From positions 1-32,981 of the forward strand of contig CABUHS010000028.1 in the NCBI GenBank assembly GCA_902491535.1: DNA of 32,981 nucleotides. Direction: 5' to 3'. The notes beneath the pieces were generated by a model, which saw nothing but the letters and a program-made list of their open reading frames with translations, was not told the origin of the DNA and did not search any database. This DNA is from an uncultured Eubacteriales bacterium. Lineage in GTDB: Bacteria; Bacillota; Clostridia; Oscillospirales; CAG-272. Positions 1 through 7,564 of this stretch are shown piece after piece (positions within the stretch are counted from its first letter, which is position 1; each line of letters opens with the position of its first letter). A program made the translations under genes and the position numbers.

Positions 1-38
1 AAGCGCAAAGCTGCATTATAATGCAGCTTTGCGCTTTT
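1..38. terminator. Perfectly palindromic terminator hairpin
   Basis: Bases 1-16 and 21-36 are exact reverse complements around TATA, giving a 16-bp stem followed by TTTT on the plus strand. It would end a plus-strand transcript entering from outside the window. Being symmetric, it may also end the minus-strand GGGtGRT operon, but the bases that would hold the T-tract for that direction lie outside the window. Confidence 0.75.
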
Positions 39-118
39 CTATATATAAATTCGTTGATAAAAAAAATTACAATCTGTTTGTAGTTTGTAAAGTCTTAATT
101 TTACCTTAGCATAATCTT

Positions 119-1126
119 TTATTTCATTGCTCCGGCAACGGCAACTGCGCAGGCCACGGTCGCGCCGACCATCGGGTTGTTGCCCATGCCGATAAGTCCC
201 ATCATTTCAACATGTGCCGGAACCGATGAAGAACCTGCAAACTGCGCGTCTGAATGCATGCGTCCCATAGAATCGGTAAGTCCGTATGAAGCTGGGCCTG
301 CTGCGACGTTATCGGGATGCAGGGTTCTTCCGGTTCCTCCGCCCGATGCGACAGAAAAATATTTTTTCCCGTTTTCCACCGCCCATTTTTTATATTGACC
401 TGCTACAAGATGCTGAAAGCGTGTAGGATTTGTTGAATTTCCTGTTATTGATACGTCTACCTTTTCAAGACGCATTATTGCTACTCCTTCGGAAACGCTG
501 TCGGCGCCGTAACAGCGTACGTTTGCACGTTCACTGTCGGAATATTGCTTTTCTCCGACAATATTTATGCTTTCCGAAGAAAAATCAAAAGATGTCTGAA
601 CATATGTGAAGCCGCATATACGTGATATTATCATTGCGGCGTCTTTTCCGAGTCCGCAGAGTATCACACGCAGCGGATTTTTTCTTACTTTGTTTGCGGT
701 ACGGGCGATGCCTATAGCGCCCTCGGCAGCTGCGAAGGACTCGTGACCTGCGAGGAAGCAGAAGCATCCGGTTTCCTCACGCAGTAACATGGCACCGAGA
801 TTTCCGTGTCCGGTACCGACTTCGCGGTGTCCGGCTACCGATCCGGGTACGCAGAACGCCTGAAGTCCTTCTCCGATCGCTTCCGCTGCCTCTGCGGCGT
901 TGTGCGATCCTTTTTTTATTGCTACTGCGCATCCGAGAGTATATGCCCATGCGGCATTTTCAAAAGCGATCGGCTGTACGTTTTTTACGATATCCCACGC
1001 ATGTACGCCTTTGTTTTCGCATATATTCCGTGCATCTGCAAGTCCGTTTATTCCGTATTTTTTCAGACAGTTTTCAATTCCCGCTGCTCTGCGCTCGATT
1101 CCCTCAAAGGTTATATTATCTGTCAC
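119..1126 (-). CDS. GGGtGRT protein
   Basis: This 335-residue protein belongs to the family named for its conserved GGGtGRT motif, seen here at residues 262-268 (GGGTGRT) and followed by LHPDN. No biochemical function is established for the family to my knowledge. The sequence is glycine- and alanine-rich with many cysteines and conserved blocks such as GTGHGNLGAMLL and a C-terminal GMGNNPMVGATVA, and it has no signal peptide or membrane segment. The start is a GTG at 1124-1126 with an AAAGGAA Shine-Dalgarno about 8 nt upstream. It lies 33 nt downstream of a NifU-like scaffold gene on the same strand. That pairing recurs in anaerobic Firmicutes and suggests an Fe-S or redox role, which is inference. 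Family assignment is secure; function is not. Confidence 0.93.
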   Translation of the reverse strand: MTDNITFEGIERRAAGIENCLKKYGINGLADARNICENKGVHAWDIVKNVQPIAFENAAWAYTLGCAVAIKKGSHNAAEAAEAIGEGLQAFCVPGSVAGHREVGTGHGNLGAMLLREETGCFCFLAGHESFAAAEGAIGIARTANKVRKNPLRVILCGLGKDAAMIISRICGFTYVQTSFDFSSESINIVGEKQYSDSERANVRCYGADSVSEGVAIMRLEKVDVSITGNSTNPTRFQHLVAGQYKKWAVENGKKYFSVASGGGTGRTLHPDNVAAGPASYGLTDSMGRMHSDAQFAGSSSVPAHVEMMGLIGMGNNPMVGATVACAVAVAGAMK

Positions 1127-1159
1127 TTGTGTTATTCCTTTCTTTTTTACGGTAATTGT

Positions 1160-1861
1160 TTATTCTTTGCGCGGGTCTATGTGTTTGACCGCGTCGTCAT
1201 ATCTGCCGTATGACCGTATATTGTCTGTATATGCATCGACCGGAGCTTTTCCGCTCTTGAGCTGATCGAGCATTCTTCCGAGATCAAGAAACTTATATCC
1301 GATTACTTCATTGTTTTCATCGAGTCCGAGAGCAATTATATATCCCTCGGCAAGATCGAGATACCGAACTCCCTTTTCTTTTGTGGCAAATACCGTTCCG
1401 ACCTGGGAGCGCAGACCTTTGCCGAGATCGTCAAGCGATGCACCTATCGGAAGTCCGCCTTCAGAAAACGCTGTCTGAGAGCGCCCGTATACGAGCTGGA
1501 GGAATATTTCACGCATGGCTACGTTTATTGCGTCGCATACAAGGTCAGTGTTAAGCGCCTCGATAAGAGTTTTACCCTGCAATATTTCGGCTGCCATAGC
1601 GGCGGAATGAGTCATTCCGGAACATCCGACTGTCTCGACTAGTGCTTCTTCGATTATACCGTCTTTTACATTCAGTGTCAGCTTACATGCGCCCTGCTGC
1701 GGTGCGCACCCTCCGACGCCGTGGGACAGACCGTTTATATCGCGGATTTCATATGCCTTTATCCACCGTCCCTCCTCTGGAATCGGAGCTGGGCCGTGAT
1801 GCGGACCTTTTGCTACGGCGCACATACTGTTTATTTTTTCTGAAAATACTTTTTCACTCAT
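1160..1861 (-). CDS. NifU/IscU-like iron-sulfur cluster scaffold protein
   Basis: This 233-residue protein carries a NifU N-terminal (IscU-like) fold. The region GGCAPQQGACKLTLNV through VGCSGMTHSA holds candidate cluster ligands at Cys52, Cys59, Cys80 and Cys109. It is longer than classical IscU and belongs to the subgroup normally encoded next to GGGtGRT genes. The likely role is holding a transient Fe-S cluster for a partner. The C-terminal third (KGVRYLDLAEGYIIALGLDENNEVIGYKFLDLG) has no motif I recognise. ATG at 1859-1861 has only a weak, distant GAAAGG SD. It is the first gene of a two-gene operon with the GGGtGRT protein, diverging from tex. The scaffold fold is confident; the client is unknown. 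Confidence 0.88.
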   Translation of the reverse strand: MSEKVFSEKINSMCAVAKGPHHGPAPIPEEGRWIKAYEIRDINGLSHGVGGCAPQQGACKLTLNVKDGIIEEALVETVGCSGMTHSAAMAAEILQGKTLIEALNTDLVCDAINVAMREIFLQLVYGRSQTAFSEGGLPIGASLDDLGKGLRSQVGTVFATKEKGVRYLDLAEGYIIALGLDENNEVIGYKFLDLGRMLDQLKSGKAPVDAYTDNIRSYGRYDDAVKHIDPRKE

Positions 1862-1995
1862 AACCGATTACATACCTTTCAAATACTTTTATATATTTAT
1901 TTCCAATAAAAGCGATTGTTATGTAATCATTAAATAAAATATCATTTTATTTGCATTTCCGGATATGCTGACTCTGCCTTTACCGCTGGATCTCG

Positions 1996-2024
1996 TTGAC
2001 AGCTTCATATATTTATGATATTAT
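1996..2024 (+). promoter_or_regulatory. Sigma-A promoter for tex
   Basis: TTGACA at 1996-2001, a 17-nt spacer and TATTAT at 2019-2024 (5 of 6 bases of TATAAT). The expected start is near 2031, about 58 nt before the tex ATG. Confidence 0.65.
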
Positions 2025-2088
2025 AATTTATATCTTTGCATCGTGATTTGCGAAGCATTACTACTGATATTGAGAACAGGACGGCATT

Positions 2089-4239
2089 ATGAATATAGTT
2101 GAAATACTGGCACAGGAGCTTGAAATAAAGCAGAGTCAGATCGAAAAAACGGTTGCACTTATTGACGAAGGAAATACGATACCGTTTATAGCACGGTACC
2201 GTAAGGAGGTCACCGGATCGCTTGATGACAGCGTTCTGAGAAAGCTTTCCGAACGTCTTACATATCTTCGCGGACTTGAAAAAAGACGTGATGAGATCTC
2301 GTCTCTGATAGACGGACAGGGAAAGCTGACTGAGGAGATCACATCAGCGCTTGACGCGGCGCAGACGCTTACTGAGCTTGAGGACATTTACCGTCCGTAT
2401 AAGCAGCACCGCAAGACAAGGGCTTCTGTAGCCCGCGCAAGAGGTCTTGAGACGCTTGCGAAATTGCTTCTTGAACAGCGCCGCTCATACGGAAATACGC
2501 TTGACGGGATTGCATCCGAATATGTGAGTGATGACGGAGAAGTTCCCGATGCCGACGCTGCGCTTGCAGGTGCCCGGGATATTATTGCGGAGGATATTTC
2601 AGATAATGCCGAATACCGCCGCCGGATCCGCTCGATAACATGGCGTTTCGGCACGATAGATACAAAGCAGATAAAAGAGGGCTCCTCGCCGTATGAGATG
2701 TACTACGACCACAGCGAGAAGCTTTCTTCCGTACCGAATCACCGTGTGCTTGCGATAAACCGCGCGGAGAAAGAAGAGTATATACGGGTATCTGTTTCGG
2801 TTGAGGTATCTGAGGTTATCGGATACCTTGAAAAACAGCTCCTTGGCGCGCCTGACAGTCCCGCTTATATTCACGTGCGCGAAGCTATAGCTGACAGCTA
2901 CAGCCGTCTGATAGCGCCTTCTGTCGAGCGTGAACTGAGAAGTGAACTTTTCGATACGGCAAGTGAGGGTGCTATAGCCAATTTTTCCGAGAACCTCCGT
3001 AATCTTCTCATGCAGCCTCCGATCGGCGGACATACCGTTATGGGTTATGATCCCGGCTACCGTACCGGATGCAAGCTTGCGGTCGTCGATCAGACGGGAA
3101 AGGTACTTGATACCGCTGTCATATATCCGACAAAGCCGCAGGAGCGCATTACAGAGTCGAAAAAGAAGGTAAAGGATCTGATCGGGAAATACGGCGTCAC
3201 CGTCATTGCGATCGGCAACGGAACTGCGTCCCGTGAAAGCGAGGCATTTATTGCAGATACATTGCGCGAACTGGACTGTGACTGCAAGTATGTTATCGTC
3301 AGTGAGGCCGGAGCTTCGGTATACTCTGCTTCCGAGCTTGGTGCGGAGGAATTCCCCGATTTTGATGTTACTCAGCGCAGCGCCGTTTCGATAGCGAGAC
3401 GGCTTCAGGATCCGCTTGCCGAGCTTGTAAAGATAGATCCGAAGTCGATAGGCGTAGGTCAGTATCAGCATGATATGAAACCTGCACGTCTCGGAGAGGC
3501 TCTTTCCGGAGTGGTGGAAGCGTGTGTAAACAACGTCGGTGTTGACGTCAATACCGCATCGTGGTCGCTGCTTTCATATGTTGCCGGAGTAAGCAGCGCG
3601 GCGGCGAAGAATCTTGTAAAATACCGTGAGGAAAACGGTGCTTTTACATCTCGAACACAAATATTGAAGGTGCCGAGAATAGGCGCAAAGGCATATGAGC
3701 AGTGCGCGGGATTTTTGCGCGTTTCCGGTTCTTCGCAGATACTTGACTGCACCGGAGTTCATCCGGAGTCGTACGGAGTTGCTGAAGCTCTTCTGAACCG
3801 TTTTTCATTCGGTGAAGATGACGTGCGGCGCGGGAAAATAGCGGGCCTGCGCCGTACCGCACAGGAATACGGTCTTGAAAAGCTCGCGCGCGAGCTTGGC
3901 GTCGGAGTTCCTACGCTGAGTGATATCATAACAGAGCTTGAAAAACCGGGCAGAGATATACGCGAGTCGCTTCCGAAACCTGTATTGCGCACAGATGTTC
4001 TTGAAATGAGCGATCTGAGCGAGGGCATGGAGCTGACCGGAACTGTACGCAATGTTGTCGATTTCGGTGCGTTTGTTGATATAGGAGTTCATCAGGACGG
4101 ACTTGTTCATATTTCTCAGATAAGCACAAAACGCATTAAACATCCTTCCGAGGTGCTTGCTGTCGGAGATATTGTTAAGGTAAAAATTCTGACTGTTGAC
4201 AGTGAGCGCGGCAGAATCGGGCTTACAATGAAGTTTTGA
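2089..4239 (+). CDS. tex: Tex family transcription accessory / RNA-binding protein
   Basis: At 716 residues this is the usual size for Tex. In order it has the N-terminal Tex helical domain (IPFIARYRKEVTGSLD near residue 35), a YqgF/RNase H-like domain starting at GYDPGYRTGCKLAVVD (about residue 319), helix-hairpin-helix segments around residues 490-560 (KNLVKYREENGAF), and a C-terminal S1 RNA-binding domain from about residue 642 (GTVRNVVDFGAFVDIG, DGLVHISQIS). Tex proteins bind nucleic acid and affect transcription and translation; the exact role is not settled. The gene is monocistronic, with an AGGAC SD 6 nt before the ATG, its own TTGACA promoter, and no T-rich hairpin immediately after its stop. 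Confidence 0.96.
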   Translation: MNIVEILAQELEIKQSQIEKTVALIDEGNTIPFIARYRKEVTGSLDDSVLRKLSERLTYLRGLEKRRDEISSLIDGQGKLTEEITSALDAAQTLTELEDIYRPYKQHRKTRASVARARGLETLAKLLLEQRRSYGNTLDGIASEYVSDDGEVPDADAALAGARDIIAEDISDNAEYRRRIRSITWRFGTIDTKQIKEGSSPYEMYYDHSEKLSSVPNHRVLAINRAEKEEYIRVSVSVEVSEVIGYLEKQLLGAPDSPAYIHVREAIADSYSRLIAPSVERELRSELFDTASEGAIANFSENLRNLLMQPPIGGHTVMGYDPGYRTGCKLAVVDQTGKVLDTAVIYPTKPQERITESKKKVKDLIGKYGVTVIAIGNGTASRESEAFIADTLRELDCDCKYVIVSEAGASVYSASELGAEEFPDFDVTQRSAVSIARRLQDPLAELVKIDPKSIGVGQYQHDMKPARLGEALSGVVEACVNNVGVDVNTASWSLLSYVAGVSSAAAKNLVKYREENGAFTSRTQILKVPRIGAKAYEQCAGFLRVSGSSQILDCTGVHPESYGVAEALLNRFSFGEDDVRRGKIAGLRRTAQEYGLEKLARELGVGVPTLSDIITELEKPGRDIRESLPKPVLRTDVLEMSDLSEGMELTGTVRNVVDFGAFVDIGVHQDGLVHISQISTKRIKHPSEVLAVGDIVKVKILTVDSERGRIGLTMKF

Positions 4240-4352
4240 TTTTTAATATATTAAAAAATATAATTTGATATATTGCTTTGCGGTTCATAGTTTGTTTCAT
4301 ATTCTTGTACAAAGTATACAAACCGACAGGGCAAATTTCGTTGAAATAAACC

Positions 4353-4419
4353 TTTTCAAAATCGAAAAAATCTGATAAAATATATACAGTGAAAATGGGC
4401 GCAGGAATATCCCGTGCGC
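4353..4419 (+). promoter_or_regulatory. Tentative promoter and inverted repeat upstream of the ABC ATPase gene
   Basis: A TAAAAT -10 lies at 4376-4381 with a poor TTTTCA at 4353-4358, 17 nt upstream. Just downstream, GCGCA (4399-4403) and TGCGC (4415-4419) flank GGAATATCCC, an interrupted palindrome placed where a repressor could act on early transcription. The rest of the 4240-4457 spacer is AT-rich with no other feature seen. Confidence 0.3.
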
Positions 4420-4457
4420 TGTCAATGAACAGGTATTTTATAGGAGGATAATATAAA

Positions 4458-5570
4458 ATGGCAAGTCTTTCACTTAAACATATTTATAAGAAGTATCCGG
4501 GCGGCGTAACAGCTGTTTCTGACTTCTCGCTTGAGATAAAGGATAAGGAGTTCCTTATTTTCGTCGGACCTTCCGGATGCGGTAAGTCAACAACACTCCG
4601 TATGATCGCAGGTCTTGAAGAGATCACAGAGGGTGAGCTTTTCATAGGCGACCGTCTCGTAAACGATATTGCTCCGAAAGACAGAGATATCGCGATGGTG
4701 TTCCAGAACTACGCTCTGTACCCGCATATGACAGTTTTCGATAACATGGCGTTCGGACTTAAGCTCCGCAAGACTCCTAAGGAGGAGATCAAGCGCCGCG
4801 TTGAGGAAGCTGCACGTATCCTCGATATCACACACCTTCTTGACAGACGTCCGAAGGCTCTCTCCGGCGGTCAGAAGCAGCGTGTTGCTCTCGGTCGTGC
4901 AATAGTCCGCGAGCCTAAGGTATTCCTTCTCGACGAGCCTCTCTCAAACCTCGATGCTAAGCTCCGTGCTGCCATGAGAACAGAGATCACAAAGATCCAT
5001 AAGAAGGTCGGAACAACGTTCGTATACGTAACGCATGACCAGGTTGAGGCTATGACGATGGCTACGCGTATCGTTGTTATGAAGGACGGTATCATTCAGC
5101 AGGTCGACACTCCTCAGAACCTTTACGATATGCCTGTAAACATCTTCGTTGCAGGATTTATCGGAACACCTCAGATGAACTTTATCAACTGCACACTCGC
5201 AAAGAAGGGCGACGATATGTTTGTCGAGTTCGGAAATGTATCGCTGAAGCTTCCTAAAGAAAAAGCTGAGAATCCTGCTCTTAAGGATTATGCAAACAAA
5301 GAGGTTATCATCGGTATCCGTCCCGAGTGCATTTCAGAAGATCCCGACGTTGTCGCTGCAAGAGACGGCGCTACGTTTGACGCATATGTTGAAGTTACCG
5401 AGCTTATGGGTGCTGAGATTTATCTCTATCTCGTTGTTGATGAGCAGAATCTTATTGCACGCGTATCACCTCACTCTACTGCAAGAGCAGGCGATACAGT
5501 TAAGATCGGTGTTGACATCTCGAGAGTTCATATCTTTGATAAAGACACCGAGAGATGCATCGTTCACTGA
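4458..5570 (+). CDS. msmX: Stand-alone sugar ABC transporter ATP-binding protein, MsmX/UgpC type
   Basis: This 370-residue CUT1-type ATPase has Walker A GPSGCGKST (about residues 37-45), Q-loop VFQNYALYPHM, signature LSGGQKQRVALGRA (about residue 134), Walker B VFLLDEPLSNLDA (about residue 154), H-loop THDQVEA (about residue 192) and a C-terminal TOBE/MalK-like regulatory region. It is likely membrane-associated and powers carbohydrate uptake. No permease or binding protein lies beside it, matching the known shared ATPases MsmX and MsmK that serve several sugar transporters. Codon use (ATC, CTC, AAG) looks like that of a highly expressed gene. GGAGG sits 10 nt before the ATG. A strong terminator at 5718 isolates it from the ThuA-like genes. 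Family sure, client sugars unknown; UgpC is an alternative name. Confidence 0.93.
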   Translation: MASLSLKHIYKKYPGGVTAVSDFSLEIKDKEFLIFVGPSGCGKSTTLRMIAGLEEITEGELFIGDRLVNDIAPKDRDIAMVFQNYALYPHMTVFDNMAFGLKLRKTPKEEIKRRVEEAARILDITHLLDRRPKALSGGQKQRVALGRAIVREPKVFLLDEPLSNLDAKLRAAMRTEITKIHKKVGTTFVYVTHDQVEAMTMATRIVVMKDGIIQQVDTPQNLYDMPVNIFVAGFIGTPQMNFINCTLAKKGDDMFVEFGNVSLKLPKEKAENPALKDYANKEVIIGIRPECISEDPDVVAARDGATFDAYVEVTELMGAEIYLYLVVDEQNLIARVSPHSTARAGDTVKIGVDISRVHIFDKDTERCIVH

Positions 5571-5628
5571 TCCGGTTACAATAATTCTGCCGTATATAAT
5601 CGGTTTTATGAAGAGGTTAGCTGTTCCT

Positions 5629-5700
5629 GCCGATTCGGGATCGGCTTGCCTATCGGCGCAGTAATGCCGGCTTAACATCTGAACAAAGCTCCGCAAGGAG
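5629..5700 (+). other. Structured 3' untranslated region of the ABC ATPase gene
   Basis: Between the ATPase stop and its terminator are two compact hairpins: GCCGAT/ATCGGC (5629-5634 with 5640-5645, loop TCGGG) and CTCC/GGAG closed by a GCAA tetraloop (5689-5700). They could stabilise the mRNA or form part of a 3'-derived small RNA ending at the terminator. This is a fold prediction by eye only. Confidence 0.3.
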
Positions 5701-5717
5701 TATTCAGCAGGACCACG

Positions 5718-5763
5718 CCGCGCAGCCTGAAGCTCTGTGGCTTCCGGCTGCGCGGTAATTTTT
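5718..5763 (+). terminator. Strong intrinsic terminator of the ABC ATPase gene
   Basis: CCGCGCAGCC (5718-5727) pairs with GGCTGCGCGG (5746-5755). Inside, GAAGC (5729-5733) pairs with GCTTC (5740-5744) after one mismatch. A TAATTTTTA tract follows. Confidence 0.9.
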
Positions 5764-5769
5764 ATGGTT

Positions 5770-5798
5770 TTTCGGGATATATCCCGGTAAAATATAAT
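5770..5798 (+). promoter_or_regulatory. Candidate promoter with palindromic operator for the first ThuA-like gene
   Basis: TATAAT lies at 5793-5798, and 17 nt upstream is a weak -35 (TTTCGG at 5770-5775). A perfect 14-bp palindrome, CGGGATATATCCCG, occupies 5773-5786 between them, a typical repressor position. Because the ATPase terminator ends just upstream, this gene needs a promoter here. Confidence 0.4.
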
Positions 5799-5821
5799 TT
5801 AATCCTTTGGAGGATAAAAAA

Positions 5822-6586
5822 ATGAGCAAGATCAGAGTAACAATATGGAATGAATTTACACACGAAAAGCATAGCGATGAAGTTCGCGCTATCTATCCGG
5901 ACGGTCTTCATGCTACTATAAAAAAGTATCTTGAGCCTAATTCGGATTTTGAGATACGTCTTGCGGCTCTCGACGATCCCGATCAGGGACTTCCTGATGA
6001 AGTGCTTAACAATACCGATGTTCTTCTTTGGTGGGGACATATGCGTCATAATGAAGTTGATGACGCTCTTGTTGCACGCATCTGCGATCGCGTAAGAAGA
6101 AACGGAATGGGCTTTATCGCGCTTCACTCCGCGCACGCTTCGAAGCCTTTCGGCGCTCTTGTCGGAACAACAGGCTCGCTCTCATGGGGCGATAACGTAA
6201 ACGAGATAATGTGGACACTTCTTCCGCAGCATCCGATCGCAAAGGGACTTCCCCCGTACATACATCTCGAATCCGAGGAGCTTTATTCCGAGCCTTTCTG
6301 TGTCGGAAATCCTGATGAGATCGTATTCGGAAGCTGGTTTGAGACAGGAAATATCCTTCGTTCAGGCTGCTGCTTCTATCGCGGACTCGGCAAGATCTTC
6401 TATTTCCAGCCCGGTCATGAATCATGCCGTTCTTTCCACAACGAGAATGTTATCAAGATCATATCCAACGCTATTTATTGGGCGGCTCCTACAGCCGGAT
6501 TTGAGGATCCCGGCATGCCTTGCATAGGATGGCTCTCAAAGGATCTTGGCATTGTTAAGGATAACAACAATAACGGGGAAAAGTAA
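5822..6586 (+). CDS. ThuA-like (trehalose utilization family) protein, first copy
   Basis: This 254-residue protein is a ThuA-like member of the class I glutamine amidotransferase-like (flavodoxin-type) fold. It starts MSKIRVTIWNEF and has TDVLLWWGHMRHNEV near residues 65-80, GMGFIALHSAHASKPF near residue 100 and a C-terminal YFQPGHESC. There is no signal peptide. ThuA of rhizobia acts with ThuB in trehalose and related disaccharide catabolism via 3-keto sugars; the reaction of this relative is unproven. ATG 5822 is chosen because TTTGGAGGAT forms the SD 8 nt upstream; an in-frame TTG at 5807 lies inside that SD. It is followed by a terminator and a close paralogue. Location next to a sugar ABC ATPase fits a carbohydrate role, by inference. 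Confidence 0.88.
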   Translation: MSKIRVTIWNEFTHEKHSDEVRAIYPDGLHATIKKYLEPNSDFEIRLAALDDPDQGLPDEVLNNTDVLLWWGHMRHNEVDDALVARICDRVRRNGMGFIALHSAHASKPFGALVGTTGSLSWGDNVNEIMWTLLPQHPIAKGLPPYIHLESEELYSEPFCVGNPDEIVFGSWFETGNILRSGCCFYRGLGKIFYFQPGHESCRSFHNENVIKIISNAIYWAAPTAGFEDPGMPCIGWLSKDLGIVKDNNNNGEK

Positions 6587-6617
6587 TTTTATAATCTGAG
6601 GTAATATTACAGCGCAG

Positions 6618-6660
6618 CATGCGCACCGCGGCGGATGACTGCAGCGGTGCGCATGTTTTT
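6618..6660 (+). terminator. Intrinsic terminator between the two ThuA-like genes
   Basis: CATGCGCACCGC (6618-6629) pairs perfectly with GCGGTGCGCATG (6644-6655) and is followed by five T. Only 29 nt separate it from the next start codon, so it may act as a partial terminator or attenuator for the second copy. Confidence 0.88.
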
Positions 6661-6689
6661 CACTGGATCAGATGATGAGAGGAATAAAA

Positions 6690-7445
6690 ATGAATAAGAT
6701 CAGAGTTACTATATGGCATGAATACGGTGCCGAAAAAATACTTGACGAGATTACCGAAATGTATCCGAAAGGTCAGCATGCCGCGCTTGCCGACGGCCTT
6801 GCTGCTTCGAATGACGATTTTGAAATACGGATTGCAGATCTTAATGAGCCTGATCAGGGACTTCCCGACGAGCTTCTTGAAAATACCGATGTTTTGATAT
6901 GGTGGAGTCATTTCCGTCATAATATGGTAGAGGACTCTCTTGTAGACCGTATCTGCGATCGCGTAAGAAGAAAGGGAATGGGATTTATCGCACTTCATTC
7001 TTCGCATTGCTCGAAGCCGTTCTGCCGCCTTGTCGGAACAACAGGTTCGATATCATGGGGAGATAATGTGAACGAGATTCTCTGGACGCTGCTTCCGCAG
7101 CATCCGATCGCAAAGGGAATACCTCCGTATCTGCATCTTCCGTCAGAGGAAGTCTATTCCGAGCCTTTTTGTATCGGATCGCCGGATGAGGTAGTATTCG
7201 GCGGTTGGTTTGAAACGGGAAACTTCCTGCGCTCCGGCTGTTGCTTCTATCGCGGTATGGGTAAGGTATTCTACTTCCAGCCCGGTCATGAAACATGCCC
7301 TGCGTACTACGATCCTACCGTGCTTCAGATCATTGCAAATGCTGTTCGTTGGGCAGCACCTACGGCAGGCTTTGACGATCCCGGTATGCCGATGATCGAA
7401 TCTGAAAAAACTCCGGTAAAACTTTGCGGTATCGTCAGGGAATAA
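6690..7445 (+). CDS. ThuA-like (trehalose utilization family) protein, second copy
   Basis: This 251-residue protein is a tandem paralogue of the preceding gene, identical at roughly two thirds of positions by eye. Shared blocks include NKIRVTIW, DQGLPDE, ICDRVRR, GMGFIALHS, TGS-SWGDNVNEI, LLPQHPIAKG, FYFQPGHE and WAAPTAGF. Such near-collinear copies point to local duplication followed by divergence. Differences cluster in the N-terminal helix and the C-terminal tail (SEKTPVKLCGIVRE). ATG 6690 is chosen because GAGAGGA lies about 8 nt upstream; the in-frame ATG at 6672 precedes that SD. No separate promoter is visible after the upstream terminator, so expression probably depends on read-through or on a promoter hidden near the hairpin. 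Substrate unknown. Confidence 0.87.
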   Translation: MNKIRVTIWHEYGAEKILDEITEMYPKGQHAALADGLAASNDDFEIRIADLNEPDQGLPDELLENTDVLIWWSHFRHNMVEDSLVDRICDRVRRKGMGFIALHSSHCSKPFCRLVGTTGSISWGDNVNEILWTLLPQHPIAKGIPPYLHLPSEEVYSEPFCIGSPDEVVFGGWFETGNFLRSGCCFYRGMGKVFYFQPGHETCPAYYDPTVLQIIANAVRWAAPTAGFDDPGMPMIESEKTPVKLCGIVRE

Positions 7446-7511
7446 GGATTGCTTAAGGGCATGTAAAATGAGTGAATATATAATAACAATATAAATAATA
7501 ACTGCAAAAGG

Positions 7512-7553
7512 AACGCAGACAAAGTAAGTATAAAAGCTTTGTCTGCGTTTTTG
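7512..7553. terminator. Terminator between convergent ThuA-like and anti-sigma genes
   Basis: AACGCAGACAAAG (7512-7524) pairs perfectly with CTTTGTCTGCGTT (7537-7549), followed by TTTTG on the plus strand. Its place between convergent stops (7445 and 7565) suggests service to both. Confidence 0.85.
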
Positions 7554-7564
7554 TTTACATTTAT

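Noticed and set aside
2865..2880. CACGTG core resembling parS
   Set aside because: Only the left half fits (TTCACGTG); the right flank CGCGAA departs from the GAAACA half-site, and it lies inside tex.
2599..3471. A 290-codon minus-strand open frame inside tex
   Set aside because: It is opposite the conserved YqgF and core regions of tex, has no SD and no recognisable domain; it is a shadow of the real gene.
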